Made by a program: the position numbers and the translations under genes | Source: Actinomycetes bacterium | GTDB lineage: Bacteria > Actinomycetota > Acidimicrobiia > Acidimicrobiales > RAAP-2 | Direction of reading: 5' to 3' | DNA length: 41,612 nucleotides | Assembly (NCBI GenBank): GCA_021828055.1 | Contig: JAKATH010000001.1 | Location: forward strand, 80,707-122,318 | Part shown: in pieces, positions 1 to 8,189 of the stretch | How positions within the stretch are numbered: position 1 is the stretch's first letter | Layout of the letters: every line of letters starts with the position of its first letter | The notes under the pieces: generated by a model | What the model was told of the DNA's origin: nothing | The model's database searches: none | The model's input: only the letters and a program-made list of their open reading frames with translations

Positions 1-246
1 ACCGAAGAGGTCGACCGCGAGCTGGTGTTCGAGCGGATCCGCGCGGCTGTGGACCGCCTGCCCGAGCTCCAGCGCGACGTGCTTTGCCTGCGGTTCGGCT
101 TCAACGGGAACGATCCTGCATCGCTGCAGACGACCGCCGAGCGGCTCGGCGTCGGGGTCCGCCGGGTGCGGCGTGCCGAAGAGGAGGCGCTGGCAACCTT
201 GTCGGCCGACGGTCTGGTCGTCGGGGCGCGGGCCGCCGCAGCCTGA
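1..246 (+). CDS. RNA polymerase sigma-70 family factor, C-terminal fragment (cut by window edge)
   Basis: The frame is open from the first base and ends at TGA 244-246, so the true start lies outside the window. The visible 81 residues match sigma-70 region 4: a stretch like LPELQRDVLCLRFGF, then a helix-turn-helix (about residues 45-65) with RLGVGVRRVRRAEEEAL, the part that contacts the -35 element. The spacing resembles primary-like sigma factors more than short ECF factors. An Ala-rich tail follows region 4. The stop codon lies inside the first copy of a 26-bp tandem repeat, so the last residues appear to be repeat-derived. The sigma group cannot be decided without regions 2 and 3. Confidence 0.75.
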   Translation, partial: TEEVDRELVFERIRAAVDRLPELQRDVLCLRFGFNGNDPASLQTTAERLGVGVRRVRRAEEEALATLSADGLVVGARAAAA

Positions 247-322
247 CGGGCACGCGGACCGCCGCAGCCTGACGGGCACGCGGACCGCCGCAGCCTGACG
301 GGCACGCGGACCGCCGCAGCCT
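233..322. repeat. 26-bp tandem repeat, about 3.5 copies
   Basis: The unit begins CCGCCGCAGCCTGACGGG and is 26 bp long. Copies start at 233, 259 and 285, with a 12-bp partial copy at 311. The copies are identical, which points to recent slippage expansion. The array begins inside the end of the sigma gene and supplies its stop codon, then runs toward the end of rluD on the other strand. Confidence 0.95.
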
Positions 323-349
323 CGCCAGGACAGGCCCGCCGAGCCCCGA

Positions 350-1321
350 TCAGCCTGTCGTTCCCTCGAGCACCACGCGGAGGTCTTCCGGCAGTGCGGA
401 GGTCCAGGTCGTGCGGATGCCGGACACGGGGTGGTCGATCGAGAGCTCGGCCGCGTGCAGGAACAGGCGTCCGGGCCCAAGCCCACCGCGCGTCGCCCTC
501 GCCCCGTAGCGGTCGTCCCCCACCACCGGATGGCCGATCGCGGCGAGATGCACCCTGATCTGATGGGTCCGTCCCGTCTCGAGGGTGCACGTGAGGAGCG
601 TCGCCGGACGGTCCGCCCAACCTCGCCCGTCGAAGAGGCGCGCGTAGCGCTCCACGACGACGTAGCGCGTGCGCGCGGGGCGGCCTGCCGGCGTCACCGC
701 CATCCTGGTCGGCGTCCGCGCCGACCGGCCCACCGGCGCGTCCACGAGGCCCCGGTCGTCGGGCACGATGCCCACTACCAGCGCCAGGTACCGTCGCCCC
801 ACGGTGCGCGCGCTCATCTGGGCGACGAGCGACCGGTACGCGAGCGCCGAACGCGCGACCACGAGCAGCCCGGACGTCCCCTTGTCGAGGCGGTGGACCA
901 GGCCCGGGCGGACCGGGTCCGACACCGAGGCCAGGGCCCCGATGTCCGGATGCCGGGCGAGGAGACCGGCGACCAGCGTCCCGCCGCGCGTCCCTGCGCC
1001 CGGATGCACCACCACCCCTGCCGGCTTGTCGACCACCACGAGGTCCTCGTCCTCGTACACCACCTCGAAGGGCACTCTCGGATCGGGCTCGAGGGGGACG
1101 GCCTCTTCGGGGAGCTCGACGACGAGCTGGCTCCCTGCATCGAGCGGAGCGCTCCGCTGCACGACGGGCCGGCCGTCGACGAGGACGCGGCCGCCCGCGA
1201 CGAGGGCTGCGGATTCCGCCCTGGACACGCCGGTGAGCATGGACACCGCACGGTCGACGCGCACCCCCGCGAGCACCTTGGGCACCGTCGCGACGAACGG
1301 GCCGGACGGGTCCGCGGTCAC
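350..1321 (-). CDS. rluD: RluD-type 23S rRNA pseudouridine synthase
   Basis: The product is 323 residues. An N-terminal S4 RNA-binding domain (about 15-75) is followed by the RluA-family catalytic domain. The catalytic Asp is D146 in HRLDKGTSG, and the RTHQIRVH motif near residue 255 is also diagnostic. The family isomerises uridines in helix 69 of 23S rRNA or similar sites. The start is GTG at 1321, which overlaps the lspA stop as GTGA; the frame stays open upstream but only as a shadow of lspA. The order DksA-like, lspA, rluD is also found downstream of divIVA in Streptomyces. RluD versus another RluA paralogue is not certain from sequence alone. Confidence 0.93.
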   Translation of the reverse strand: MTADPSGPFVATVPKVLAGVRVDRAVSMLTGVSRAESAALVAGGRVLVDGRPVVQRSAPLDAGSQLVVELPEEAVPLEPDPRVPFEVVYEDEDLVVVDKPAGVVVHPGAGTRGGTLVAGLLARHPDIGALASVSDPVRPGLVHRLDKGTSGLLVVARSALAYRSLVAQMSARTVGRRYLALVVGIVPDDRGLVDAPVGRSARTPTRMAVTPAGRPARTRYVVVERYARLFDGRGWADRPATLLTCTLETGRTHQIRVHLAAIGHPVVGDDRYGARATRGGLGPGRLFLHAAELSIDHPVSGIRTTWTSALPEDLRVVLEGTTG

Positions 1322-1866
1322 CTCGGCCGCACGCCGTGCGGCGGCGCCGCCTGCGCCGGGTCGCTCTCGCCGTCGTCCCGCGCGTGCCGGGCTGGGAGCA
1401 GCACACCCAGGGCCAGGAGAGCGACGCCGACGGTGATGCACGCGTCGGCGACGTTGAAGGTCGGCCAGTGGCTGAGGGTCACGAAGTCCACGACGTCCCC
1501 GTGGTGGCCGCGCAGAAGGCGATCGGCCAGGTTGCCGAGCGCGCCGCCCAGCAAGAGCCCGTAGGCGACGGCGAGCAGCCGGCGTCGTGCGTGCCAGGCG
1601 AGCCAGCCCACGGCGGCGAGGATCGCCACCAGGACGGGGACGAGCCAGTCGCCGGCACCGGTCAGCAGGCTGAACGCGGTCCCCGAGTTGTACTGGAGCG
1701 CGAGGCCAAGGGGACCGACCAGGTGGACGGGGTGGCGGAGGGCTGCGAGGGCCCACGACGTCGTTGCCTGGTCGGCCGCGATCACCAAGACCGTGACGGC
1801 GCCGGTCACGATGGGGACACGGTTCCGCCCCCCGGTCAGCGTCGCGACAGCCCTCCGCTCTTGCAT
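1318..1866 (-). CDS. lspA: Lipoprotein signal peptidase (signal peptidase II)
   Basis: The product is 182 residues with four predicted membrane segments. LspA cleaves the signal peptide of prolipoproteins after lipid is attached to Cys. The family motifs are present: NSGTAFSLL near residue 60, GNLADR with catalytic D115, and FNVADA with catalytic D141. I chose ATG 1866, which overlaps the end of the upstream DksA-like gene by 31 bp. Its Shine-Dalgarno is weak, and GTG 1809 just before the first membrane helix is an alternative. The stop overlaps the rluD start by 4 bp, which suggests translational coupling. Confidence 0.92.
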   Translation of the reverse strand: MQERRAVATLTGGRNRVPIVTGAVTVLVIAADQATTSWALAALRHPVHLVGPLGLALQYNSGTAFSLLTGAGDWLVPVLVAILAAVGWLAWHARRRLLAVAYGLLLGGALGNLADRLLRGHHGDVVDFVTLSHWPTFNVADACITVGVALLALGVLLPARHARDDGESDPAQAAPPHGVRPR

Positions 1867-2957
1867 GCGACACAGAGCCTTGCGTAGGGCAGCGCCTTGA
1901 GCCGGGGCTTCGGGATCGGCTGCAGGCATCGCTCGCACACGCCGTAGGTGCCGTTCGCGATCTTCTCGAGGGCTGCGTCGATCTCCTCTACGGCGGCCAG
2001 CGCCTGCGCAGACAGGGCGAGGTCGCGTTCACGGTCGACGGTCACCGTCCCGCCTTCCCCCGACTCCTCGTCGAACTGCACGTCCCCAGGCTCGCGCTCT
2101 TGCGCGAGCGAGTCCGCCTCCGCCTTGAGGTCGGACGCCTGCGCAAGGTACACGGCCCGCTCGCCCACGAGAAGCTGGCGCTGCTCCGTGAGGAACTTCT
2201 CGTCCTGGGCGTAGGGTCCGGCGGGCGCTGCGGGAGCACGCCGGCTCGTCGGCTTCCTCTCCCGCCCGGCAGCCGCCCGCCGCTCGGGGGTGGCCTTCCG
2301 CTCGGAAGCTCCCTTGGCCTGCGCGGAGGGAGCGGCCTTGGCCTGCGCGGAGGGAGCGGCCTTGGCCTGCGCCCGTCCCCCGGCGGTGGCCTTCCGCTCG
2401 GGGGCGGCCTTGCCCTGCGCCGTGGTCTTCGACGCCGCCGACCTCGACGTCGCCGGTGCTCCTGTCCGCCGCGGGAGCTTTGCCGCCTTCGCGACCGTGG
2501 ACGCGCCGGAGGCTCGCTTCTTCGTCTCCTTCGTCGTGGGAGAGGTCGAGGTGACTGCCGTCTTCACTGCCGTCTTCACCGTCGCTTTCGTGGCCGCGTT
2601 CCTGGCGGCCTTCGTCGTCGTGGTCACTACGTCACCGCGCGGCGATCCGGCTCGCCGCCGGGAGCCCGACGGCGCCGGCTCCTTCGCCGACGACCGGGAG
2701 CTGGCCTTCTTCGGCGCGGCGCGGCGGCGCGGCGCCGACCCCTGAGGAGTCGGCTTCGCCCTGCGAACGGCGCTGGCCGAGGCCGCCGCCGGTCGTTTCG
2801 GGACCTCACCCGTTCGGCCCCCCTTCACGACGGGCGTCGCCCGCTTCTTCTGCACGGTCGAACGGCTCGCCGCCGTCTTCCCGCCTTGCGCCACCCGCGC
2901 CGTCGGCTGTGACTTGCGTGCCGCCCTCGAGGCGCCACCCGTCGTCGCTGGCGCCAT
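1836..2957 (-). CDS. TraR/DksA-family protein with a long Lys/Ala/Arg-rich N-terminal extension
   Basis: The product is 373 residues in two unlike parts. Residues 1 to about 245 are Ala-, Lys-, Arg-, Ser- and Thr-rich with no hydrophobic core, resembling histone H1-like basic tails. The last 120 residues are a helical hairpin followed by a C4 zinc finger (CERC...CVAC), typical of the TraR/DksA family that binds the RNA polymerase secondary channel. ATG 2957 follows a clear GGAGG. DksA relatives usually have 120-150 residues, so the extension is the odd feature; it suggests nucleic-acid binding by charge, which is inference. Inside the extension a 24-bp DNA unit is tandemly repeated. Position between divIVA and lspA matches other actinobacteria. 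Confidence 0.85.
   Translation of the reverse strand: MAPATTGGASRAARKSQPTARVAQGGKTAASRSTVQKKRATPVVKGGRTGEVPKRPAAASASAVRRAKPTPQGSAPRRRAAPKKASSRSSAKEPAPSGSRRRAGSPRGDVVTTTTKAARNAATKATVKTAVKTAVTSTSPTTKETKKRASGASTVAKAAKLPRRTGAPATSRSAASKTTAQGKAAPERKATAGGRAQAKAAPSAQAKAAPSAQAKGASERKATPERRAAAGRERKPTSRRAPAAPAGPYAQDEKFLTEQRQLLVGERAVYLAQASDLKAEADSLAQEREPGDVQFDEESGEGGTVTVDRERDLALSAQALAAVEEIDAALEKIANGTYGVCERCLQPIPKPRLKALPYARLCVACKSGGLSRR
2317..2373. repeat. 24-bp tandem repeat inside the TraR/DksA-like gene
   Basis: The unit GCCTGCGCGGAGGGAGCGGC plus CTTG occurs at 2317 and 2341, with a partial third copy at 2365. It encodes an 8-residue Ala/Lys-rich repeat (AQAKAAPS) in the basic N-terminal extension. 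The unit length is a multiple of three, so copy-number change would keep the frame. Confidence 0.9.
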
Positions 2958-3100
2958 GCAGACCTCCTCTCCGTCTCGTCCCCCGCAGCGCGAGCAGCGC
3001 GCCTCGCGGGGGAGCCGGTGACCCTAGCGGACCGCGCGCCCCCCTTCAACCACCCCGCCGGCGACCTGCAGGCAAGGCGGCGGCGGCCCGCCCTCGGAGG

Positions 3101-4123
3101 TCACTCGCCGATGCGGCTGCGCTCGAGCTCGACCGTCTCGTCGCGCCCGGTCTCGAAGAGGTCTCTGTGCAGAGCGCCCGGGCGAGCTCCGACCGGCGTC
3201 TGCGACCGGTCAGGTGCCGCCGTCGCGTGCGATCGCGAGGGGGCCGGCGGGTGAGGTTCGGGCGCACCCGGCTGGGGCGCCGGCGCTTGCGGACGCGTCT
3301 CACCCGCGCGGGTCGCGGCAGGCGAGCCGGGCCCGGCACCCGCCGGCGAGCCTGGGCCGACCCCGTCCGAGACGGCAGGTTCACCGCTCGCGGCGTTCCT
3401 TGCCTTCTCGAGGCTCTCCGCGGGCCTGCGGTCAGCGGCCGGCTGGGCGGGGGAGCGGTCCGTGGGAGGCTCTCCGGAGCTCCGTGCAGGCATCGCCATC
3501 CGCTCGTCGACCCAGCGGAGCATCTCGGCGAGCGACGTGCGGATCTTCGTGCGCTGGTCCTCGAGATGCCTGCTCATCGCCTCCACGTCGCCTGCGAGCC
3601 GCTCCCGGGCACCTTCGAGCCGCCCGACCTCGTCGCGCAACCGCTCCTCGGCCTCAGAGGTGAGCTGCCGAGCGCGTTCTTCGGCCTGCGTGAGCAGCAC
3701 GCGGGCGCGCTCCTCGGCCTGGCTCACCAGACGCGCTGCCTCCGCCTCGCTCTCCCGCTTCGTCTGGTCCACGAACCTCTGGGCCAGAAGAAGGGTGCGC
3801 TGCAACGTGTCGTTCGACACCGCGGTCTCCTGCGGAGAAGGACCGCTCACGGCCGGAGCTGCTCCCGGCACGCCGCGGTCGAGCGCGGCGGTGCGCTCAG
3901 CCTGAGGATGCTCGAGCTCCTGTTCGAGCTGCGCGACCCGCTCGGTGGCGATACGGAGACGCTCGTTCGCCGAGCGGAGCCGCTCTTGGACCTGCTCCGC
4001 CTCCACCGCCGCCTTCTCCAGGTACTCGTCGACCTCGTCGACGTTGTACCCCTTCAACCCGAGGCGGAATTCGACCGTGCGCAGCGTGTCGAGGATCGAG
4101 TGAGTGGATGGTGCGTTGTCCAT
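3101..4123 (-). CDS. divIVA: DivIVA/Wag31-type polar growth and division protein
   Basis: The product is 340 residues. The N-terminal DivIVA domain (about 10-45) contains FRLGLKGYNVDEVDEYLEKA, the membrane-associating crossed-loop region and first coiled coil. A central coiled coil (about 110-205) is rich in Glu, Arg and Ala heptads. The C-terminal third is Pro/Gly-rich and probably disordered. In actinobacteria DivIVA marks poles and septa by sensing negative curvature and organises peripheral wall synthesis. It lies after yggT in the ftsZ-sepF-yggT-divIVA order typical of Gram-positives. The spacing to yggT is 55 bp. The residues before the conserved motif differ from mycobacterial Wag31, so the exact subfamily is open. 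Confidence 0.9.
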   Translation of the reverse strand: MDNAPSTHSILDTLRTVEFRLGLKGYNVDEVDEYLEKAAVEAEQVQERLRSANERLRIATERVAQLEQELEHPQAERTAALDRGVPGAAPAVSGPSPQETAVSNDTLQRTLLLAQRFVDQTKRESEAEAARLVSQAEERARVLLTQAEERARQLTSEAEERLRDEVGRLEGARERLAGDVEAMSRHLEDQRTKIRTSLAEMLRWVDERMAMPARSSGEPPTDRSPAQPAADRRPAESLEKARNAASGEPAVSDGVGPGSPAGAGPGSPAATRAGETRPQAPAPQPGAPEPHPPAPSRSHATAAPDRSQTPVGARPGALHRDLFETGRDETVELERSRIGE

Positions 4124-4178
4124 GCGCGCGAAGTGTAGTCCTGGGACTTTCTTTCCCCTTGGATGGTGCAGGAACGGC

Positions 4179-4445
4179 TCAGGCGCGGAGCAGCGGGATC
4201 ACGACGAGCTCGGCGACGATCACGACGATGATGATCGAGAGGTCGATGCCCATCCCGCCGGCGCGGATAGGCGGCAGCACCCGGCGGATCGGTCGAAGCA
4301 CCGGCTCGGTGACTGCATCGAGGACGCGGACGACGCGGTAGAACGCGGTCCCCGGCCTCGCCGGCAGCCAGCTCAAGAGCGCCCGGGCGATCAGGACGAC
4401 CACGTACGCCTCGACGAGGTAGGCAATGATGTTGAACACGTTCAC
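4179..4445 (-). CDS. yggT: YggT-family integral membrane protein
   Basis: The product is 88 residues with two hydrophobic segments (about 5-27 and 66-86). Between them is the family motif region WLPARPGTAFYRVVRVLDAV followed by TEPVLRPIRR. YggT proteins sit next to sepF and divIVA in many actinobacteria and firmicutes. Their molecular role is not settled; links to division-site assembly and osmotic tolerance have been suggested. It starts at ATG 4445, 17 bp after the sepF stop, so it is probably co-transcribed. Confidence 0.92.
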   Translation of the reverse strand: MNVFNIIAYLVEAYVVVLIARALLSWLPARPGTAFYRVVRVLDAVTEPVLRPIRRVLPPIRAGGMGIDLSIIIVVIVAELVVIPLLRA

Positions 4446-4462
4446 CTGGCGGCCTCCACGGG

Positions 4463-5026
4463 TCAGCTCCGCCCGTAGCCTCGCTCCTGCAAGCGCTGGC
4501 GCTCCTCCTCGGACACCTTCACGTTGGTCGGAGCGAGCAGGAAGACCTCGTCCGCCACCTTCTCCATCTCGCCGCTCAACGCGTAGGTGACGCCGCTGCA
4601 GAAGTCGATCATGCGACGCTGCAGGTCGCGCTCGGCGACCTGCAGGTTCACGATCACCGGCCGGTTCGACTTGAGGCAGTCTGCGATCTCCTTCGCGTCG
4701 CCGAAGCGCGTCGGCGCGACGACTTGCACCCGCGTCGCCTCGCCTGCGCTCATTGGGCGGATGACCGGCTGGCGGGTCGTGACCGCACCGCTCCCGAAGG
4801 CGGGCATCGACGGCGCACCTTCTCGCGGGATCGTCCGGATCCGGCTCGGTGGCATGGGAGCTGGGCGCTCCTCCTCGACGTACTCGGGTTCACGCTGGCT
4901 CCGAGGCTCCGAGCGGGACACCGACACGAAGTTGCGCTGCGTGTGGTCGCCGTACTCGTCGTACTCGTCGTACTCGTCCTCGAGCAGACCGAGATAGACC
5001 ATGGTCTTTTTCAAGAAGGTGGGCAT
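4463..5026 (-). CDS. sepF: Cell division protein SepF
   Basis: The product is 187 residues. The N-terminus MPTFLKKTMVYLGL is the amphipathic membrane-binding helix of SepF, followed by an acidic Asp/Glu/Tyr stretch and a Pro/Arg-rich linker. The C-terminal SepF domain (about 95-180) contains VIVNLQ and DFCSGVTYALSG. SepF anchors FtsZ polymers to the membrane. No ftsA is present in this cluster, consistent with SepF as the anchor. ATG 5026 is preceded by GAGGAG at good spacing; an upstream in-frame ATG at 5083 is less likely because the membrane helix should be N-terminal. Confidence 0.95.
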   Translation of the reverse strand: MPTFLKKTMVYLGLLEDEYDEYDEYGDHTQRNFVSVSRSEPRSQREPEYVEEERPAPMPPSRIRTIPREGAPSMPAFGSGAVTTRQPVIRPMSAGEATRVQVVAPTRFGDAKEIADCLKSNRPVIVNLQVAERDLQRRMIDFCSGVTYALSGEMEKVADEVFLLAPTNVKVSEEERQRLQERGYGRS

Positions 5027-5087
5027 CGCATTTCTCCTCGGCGGGTAGCGTACCGCCTCCCCCGCCGATCGGGCGGACACCACCCGG

Positions 5088-5861
5088 TCACGTTGCGGTC
5101 ACACGACGGGGCGGGCGATCACCGAAGAGCGCCCGTCCCACCCGGACCATCGTGGAGCCCTCGGCGACAGCGAGCTCCAAGTCGTCGCTCATCCCCATCG
5201 ACCGCTCGCTCAGCCCCAGGTCGTCGGCGAGAGCCCGCACCGTCCTGAACGCGAGTCGGGCACCCTCCGGGTCGGTCGGCGCGACCGTCATGAGCCCGCG
5301 AACGTCCAGCTGAGCGGCACGCAGCTCCGTGACCAGCCCAGGAACTGCCTCCGGCGGGCAGCCGTTCCGGCCCGATGCCGCCGTGGTGTCCACCTCGACG
5401 AGCACGATCGCCCCCGGGCGCCGCCGGGCGATCGCCTCGCCTTCCACCGCCCTCGCGACCCCTTGCCAGCACGACACGACCGGGGCCAGGGCCGCCACCT
5501 TGTTCCGCTGCACCGCGCCGAGGAAGTGCCAGCGCGCGCCGAGGTCCGCATCGCCACCTTGCACACGGGCTCCCCCGCTCTCGGCGCCACCCCCGCTCTC
5601 GGCGCCAGCCCTGTTCTCGGCGCCCCCGATCCCCGCCGACCGAACCGCCTCGACCTTCGCGAGCAGCTCCTGCGCGTAGTTCTCTCCCACGTCGGCGATC
5701 CCGGCGCGCAGCGCCGCGCGAACGGCCTCCGCGCCGAACCCCTTGGTCACGGCCACGACGCGGACGGCGGCAGGGTCCCCACCCGCGTCGGCGATGCGCT
5801 GACGCACCTGCCCGAGCGCTGCCTCCACGCCGGAGAAGCCCTCGGCCCCACGAGGGGCCAT
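5088..5861 (-). CDS. yggS: YggS/PLPBP pyridoxal-phosphate homeostasis protein
   Basis: The product is 257 residues, a PLP-binding barrel protein of the YggS/PROSC family. The PLP lysine lies in VAVTKGF (K39), and the phosphate-binding end is seen in GMSDDLELAVAEGSTMVRVG. The family buffers free PLP and affects amino-acid pools; no enzyme activity is established. It lies between ftsZ and sepF as in many Gram-positives, but ylmD, usual beside it in streptomycetes, is absent. A Gly/Ala/Glu-rich insertion of about 30 residues (about 75-105) precedes the conserved WHFLGAVQRNK and is encoded by an 18-bp tandem repeat; such an insertion is not normal for the family. Confidence 0.92.
   Translation of the reverse strand: MAPRGAEGFSGVEAALGQVRQRIADAGGDPAAVRVVAVTKGFGAEAVRAALRAGIADVGENYAQELLAKVEAVRSAGIGGAENRAGAESGGGAESGGARVQGGDADLGARWHFLGAVQRNKVAALAPVVSCWQGVARAVEGEAIARRRPGAIVLVEVDTTAASGRNGCPPEAVPGLVTELRAAQLDVRGLMTVAPTDPEGARLAFRTVRALADDLGLSERSMGMSDDLELAVAEGSTMVRVGRALFGDRPPRRVTAT
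5578..5631. repeat. 18-bp tandem repeat inside yggS
   Basis: Three imperfect copies of CTCTCGGCGCCACCCCCG start at 5578, 5596 and 5614. They encode a Gly/Ala/Glu/Ser linker in YggS. The unit is a multiple of three, so the frame is preserved. Confidence 0.85.
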
Positions 5862-5875
5862 GGCCGGCCGGCCGC

Positions 5876-6973
5876 TCAGCGCAGGAACGACGGCACGTCG
5901 AAGTCGTCGTCGTCGAGGTCGATGCCGCCGTTCTCGCTGGTCGCGCCGAAGATGTCCACCGGCGCCGGAGACTCCAGGCCGAGCGACGTGTCGGAGCGCT
6001 CGGCGGGGCGGGACGACTCATCCCAGCGTTCGAAGCCTGCAGCGATCACCGTCACCCGCACCTCCTCGCCCATGTTGTCGTCGACGACCGCGCCGAAGAT
6101 GATGTTCGCGTCGGCGTGGGCGACGCTGTGGATGATCTCGGCCGCCTCGTTCACCTCGAAGAGGCCGAGGTCGCTTCCCCCCGCGATGTTGAGGAGGATT
6201 CCCCGGGCGCCTTCGATCGACGCCTCGAGCAGCGGGCTCGTGATCGCGGCGCGGGCCGCGTTGACCGCCCGGCCGTCCCCGCTCGCGCTCCCGATCCCCA
6301 TGATGGCGGTTCCCGCGTTCAGCATGATCATCCGCACGTCGGCGAAGTCGGTGTTGATGAGCCCGGGCACGGTGATGAGGTCCGTGATCCCCCGTACGCC
6401 CTGAAGCAGGACCTCGTCCGCCATCTTGAACGCGTTCACCATCGAGGTCTTCTCCGTCGACACCGTGAGCAGGCGGTCGTTCGGTATGACGATCAAGGTG
6501 TCGACCTTCTCCTTCAGGTTCTGGATGCCCTTCTCCGCCTGCATCGCACGGCGCCGGCCCTCGAAGGTGAAGGGCCTCGTCACCACGCCGATCGTGAGGG
6601 CGCCGATGGCCTTCGCGACTTCGGCGACCACTGGCGCCGCACCGGTGCCGGTGCCGCCGCCCTTCCCGGCGGTGATGAACACCATGTCCGCGCCCTGGAG
6701 CGCCTCCTCGATCTCGGCTCGGTGCTCCTCGGCCGCCTGGCGCCCGATCTCCGGGTCGCTGCCGGCACCAAGCCCTTTGGTGAGCTGGCGGCCGATGTCC
6801 AGCTTCAGGTCCGCGTCGCTCATGAGCAACGCCTGTGCATCCGTGTTCGCCGCGATGAACTCGACGTGCTTCAGCCCGGCGTCGATCATGCGGTTCACCG
6901 CGTTGACGCCACCACCCCCCACACCGACCACCTTGATCAACGCGAGGTAGTTGCTCTGCGAAGGTCCGGTCAT
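5876..6973 (-). CDS. ftsZ: Cell division GTPase FtsZ
   Basis: The product is 365 residues, the tubulin-like GTPase that polymerises into the Z ring. The GTP-binding signature GGGTGTG is at 105-111, and the T7-loop region NTDFAD near 207 carries the catalytic Asp. A short linker leads to the conserved C-terminal peptide [10 protein letters not shown], which binds SepF and other partners. ATG 6973 has GAGGGAG five bases upstream; the frame continues upstream but without homology. The gene has its own promoter in the 298-bp gap after ftsQ, so FtsZ can be made independently of the upstream wall genes. yggS follows 14 bp after the stop. Confidence 0.98.
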   Translation of the reverse strand: MTGPSQSNYLALIKVVGVGGGGVNAVNRMIDAGLKHVEFIAANTDAQALLMSDADLKLDIGRQLTKGLGAGSDPEIGRQAAEEHRAEIEEALQGADMVFITAGKGGGTGTGAAPVVAEVAKAIGALTIGVVTRPFTFEGRRRAMQAEKGIQNLKEKVDTLIVIPNDRLLTVSTEKTSMVNAFKMADEVLLQGVRGITDLITVPGLINTDFADVRMIMLNAGTAIMGIGSASGDGRAVNAARAAITSPLLEASIEGARGILLNIAGGSDLGLFEVNEAAEIIHSVAHADANIIFGAVVDDNMGEEVRVTVIAAGFERWDESSRPAERSDTSLGLESPAPVDIFGATSENGGIDLDDDDFDVPSFLR

Positions 6974-7117
6974 GTGCTCCCTCGATGCTGTGGCGGCCGC
7001 CGGCCGATCGCATGTCCCCGTGAGCGCTTGGGCGGGCCGGCTAGGGAGTGGGCTCCGCAGCGCCGCGACCATCAACCTGACGCGGAGGTCGACGTCAGCT
7101 GGACGCGACCCGCCGAC

Positions 7118-7146
7118 ACCATAAGGGAGCGGCCAGCCGCGGTCAA
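7118..7146 (-). promoter_or_regulatory. Sigma-A-type promoter of ftsZ
   Basis: Reading the minus strand: -35 TTGACC (7146-7141), exactly 17 bp spacer, -10 TATGGT (7123-7118). This is the best promoter match in the ftsQ-ftsZ gap. The predicted start is near 7111, giving a leader of about 138 nt before the ftsZ ATG. Confidence 0.65.
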
Positions 7147-7227
7147 GCGACGAGACGACGAAGAACGGCGCCCGACGGCGCGGTGCTCCTGCACGGGTCT
7201 GCCGCCCACGAATGCGCGTCGGGTCGC

Positions 7228-7269
7228 GCCCGAGCCCGCCTGCCCGAGCCCGCCTGCCCGAGCCCGCCT
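7228..7269. repeat. 14-bp tandem repeat abutting the ftsQ stop
   Basis: Three exact copies of GCCCGAGCCCGCCT at 7228, 7242 and 7256. The array ends two bases before the ftsQ stop codon and lies in the ftsQ-ftsZ intergenic region, upstream of the ftsZ promoter. Confidence 0.95.
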
Positions 7270-7271
7270 CG

Positions 7272-8189
7272 TCACGGCCTCACGAACGGCGTCGCCGGTG
7301 CCGCCACGTCGATCGTGGAGCCAGCGGTGAGGTCCGCACCCTTCAGGATCGCAGCGACGTCTTCGTACTTCTGCGACAGCTGGCTCGTGGACCCCACGTA
7401 GACGGTGAGCGTCGACGTCAGCTCGAGGGTGACATCGCCGCCGCGGTCCTGGGTGACGGTTGCGACCTGGTCGGCGAACGCCTTTGGAAGCGACGTCACC
7501 ACGCGCAGCGCCGCGCGAAGCCCGCCTGAGATGGACCCCGGTCTCCCTGCCGGTTGGGCGCCGGCGACACGAGGCAGGCCCGCGGGCGTCCGCGCCCCCA
7601 CCGCGAGGACCCTGCCGGTCCGGTCCACGAGCGCCCAGCCCGCCGACGCGGGAGCTTCCCGCACCGCGGCGACGGGCGTCCGCTCTCGGACCGCGATGCG
7701 GACCCCGTCCGGCCATTCCCGCGTGACGGTCGCGCTCGCGATCCACGGGAGCCGCTCGACCCCTGCCACCGCCGCCGCGCCGACATCCACGAGGGGCGGA
7801 TCGCCGGAGAGTCCGGCCGCTGCGACGATCTGCCGTACGGGCGTGTGCACCGCGCCGACGACGGTGACGACGCGGGCCGCGAACAGCCGCGAATGCAACG
7901 CCGACCACCCGGCGACCACGACCACGACCAGCCCGAGGACGACGAGGGCGATGCGCAGCCGCCGCCGGGCCTCGCGCCGCAGGACCTCGGCCCGGCGGGC
8001 ACGGATGCGCGGATCGACGGACACCCAGGCGTGACCGTCCTCGCTCGGGGCAGGGGGCGTCGCGGGCACGTCTTGCCGGCGCGGAGCCCGCCGAGAACGA
8101 GGGCGCGCCGGAGGGGACGGACGCCGCGCCGGAGGGGACGGACGCCGCGCCGGAGGGGACGGACCTCGCGCCGGAGGGGACGGCTTCAC
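7272..8189 (-). CDS. ftsQ: Cell division protein FtsQ/DivIB
   Basis: The product is 305 residues. A cytoplasmic tail (1-77) contains four near-identical PSPPAR repeats, then one membrane helix (about 78-96), an extracellular POTRA domain (about 102-170) and the beta FtsQ domain. FtsQ links FtsB/FtsL and the septal synthase to the Z ring. GTG 8189 overlaps the murB stop as GTGA. Tandem DNA repeats occupy the first 80 bases of the gene, so the length of the Pro-rich cytoplasmic tail is probably variable between strains. The position after murB and before ftsZ is standard. Confidence 0.9.
   Translation of the reverse strand: MKPSPPARGPSPPARRPSPPARRPSPPARPRSRRAPRRQDVPATPPAPSEDGHAWVSVDPRIRARRAEVLRREARRRLRIALVVLGLVVVVVAGWSALHSRLFAARVVTVVGAVHTPVRQIVAAAGLSGDPPLVDVGAAAVAGVERLPWIASATVTREWPDGVRIAVRERTPVAAVREAPASAGWALVDRTGRVLAVGARTPAGLPRVAGAQPAGRPGSISGGLRAALRVVTSLPKAFADQVATVTQDRGGDVTLELTSTLTVYVGSTSQLSQKYEDVAAILKGADLTAGSTIDVAAPATPFVRP
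8104..8184. repeat. 21-bp tandem repeat at the 5' end of ftsQ
   Basis: The unit CGCGCCGGAGGGGACGGACG plus C is 21 bp. Copies start at 8104, 8125 and 8146, with a partial fourth at 8167. On the coding strand it encodes the seven-residue repeat RPSPPAR in the FtsQ cytoplasmic tail. The copies are almost identical at DNA level, so expansion is recent. Confidence 0.95.
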
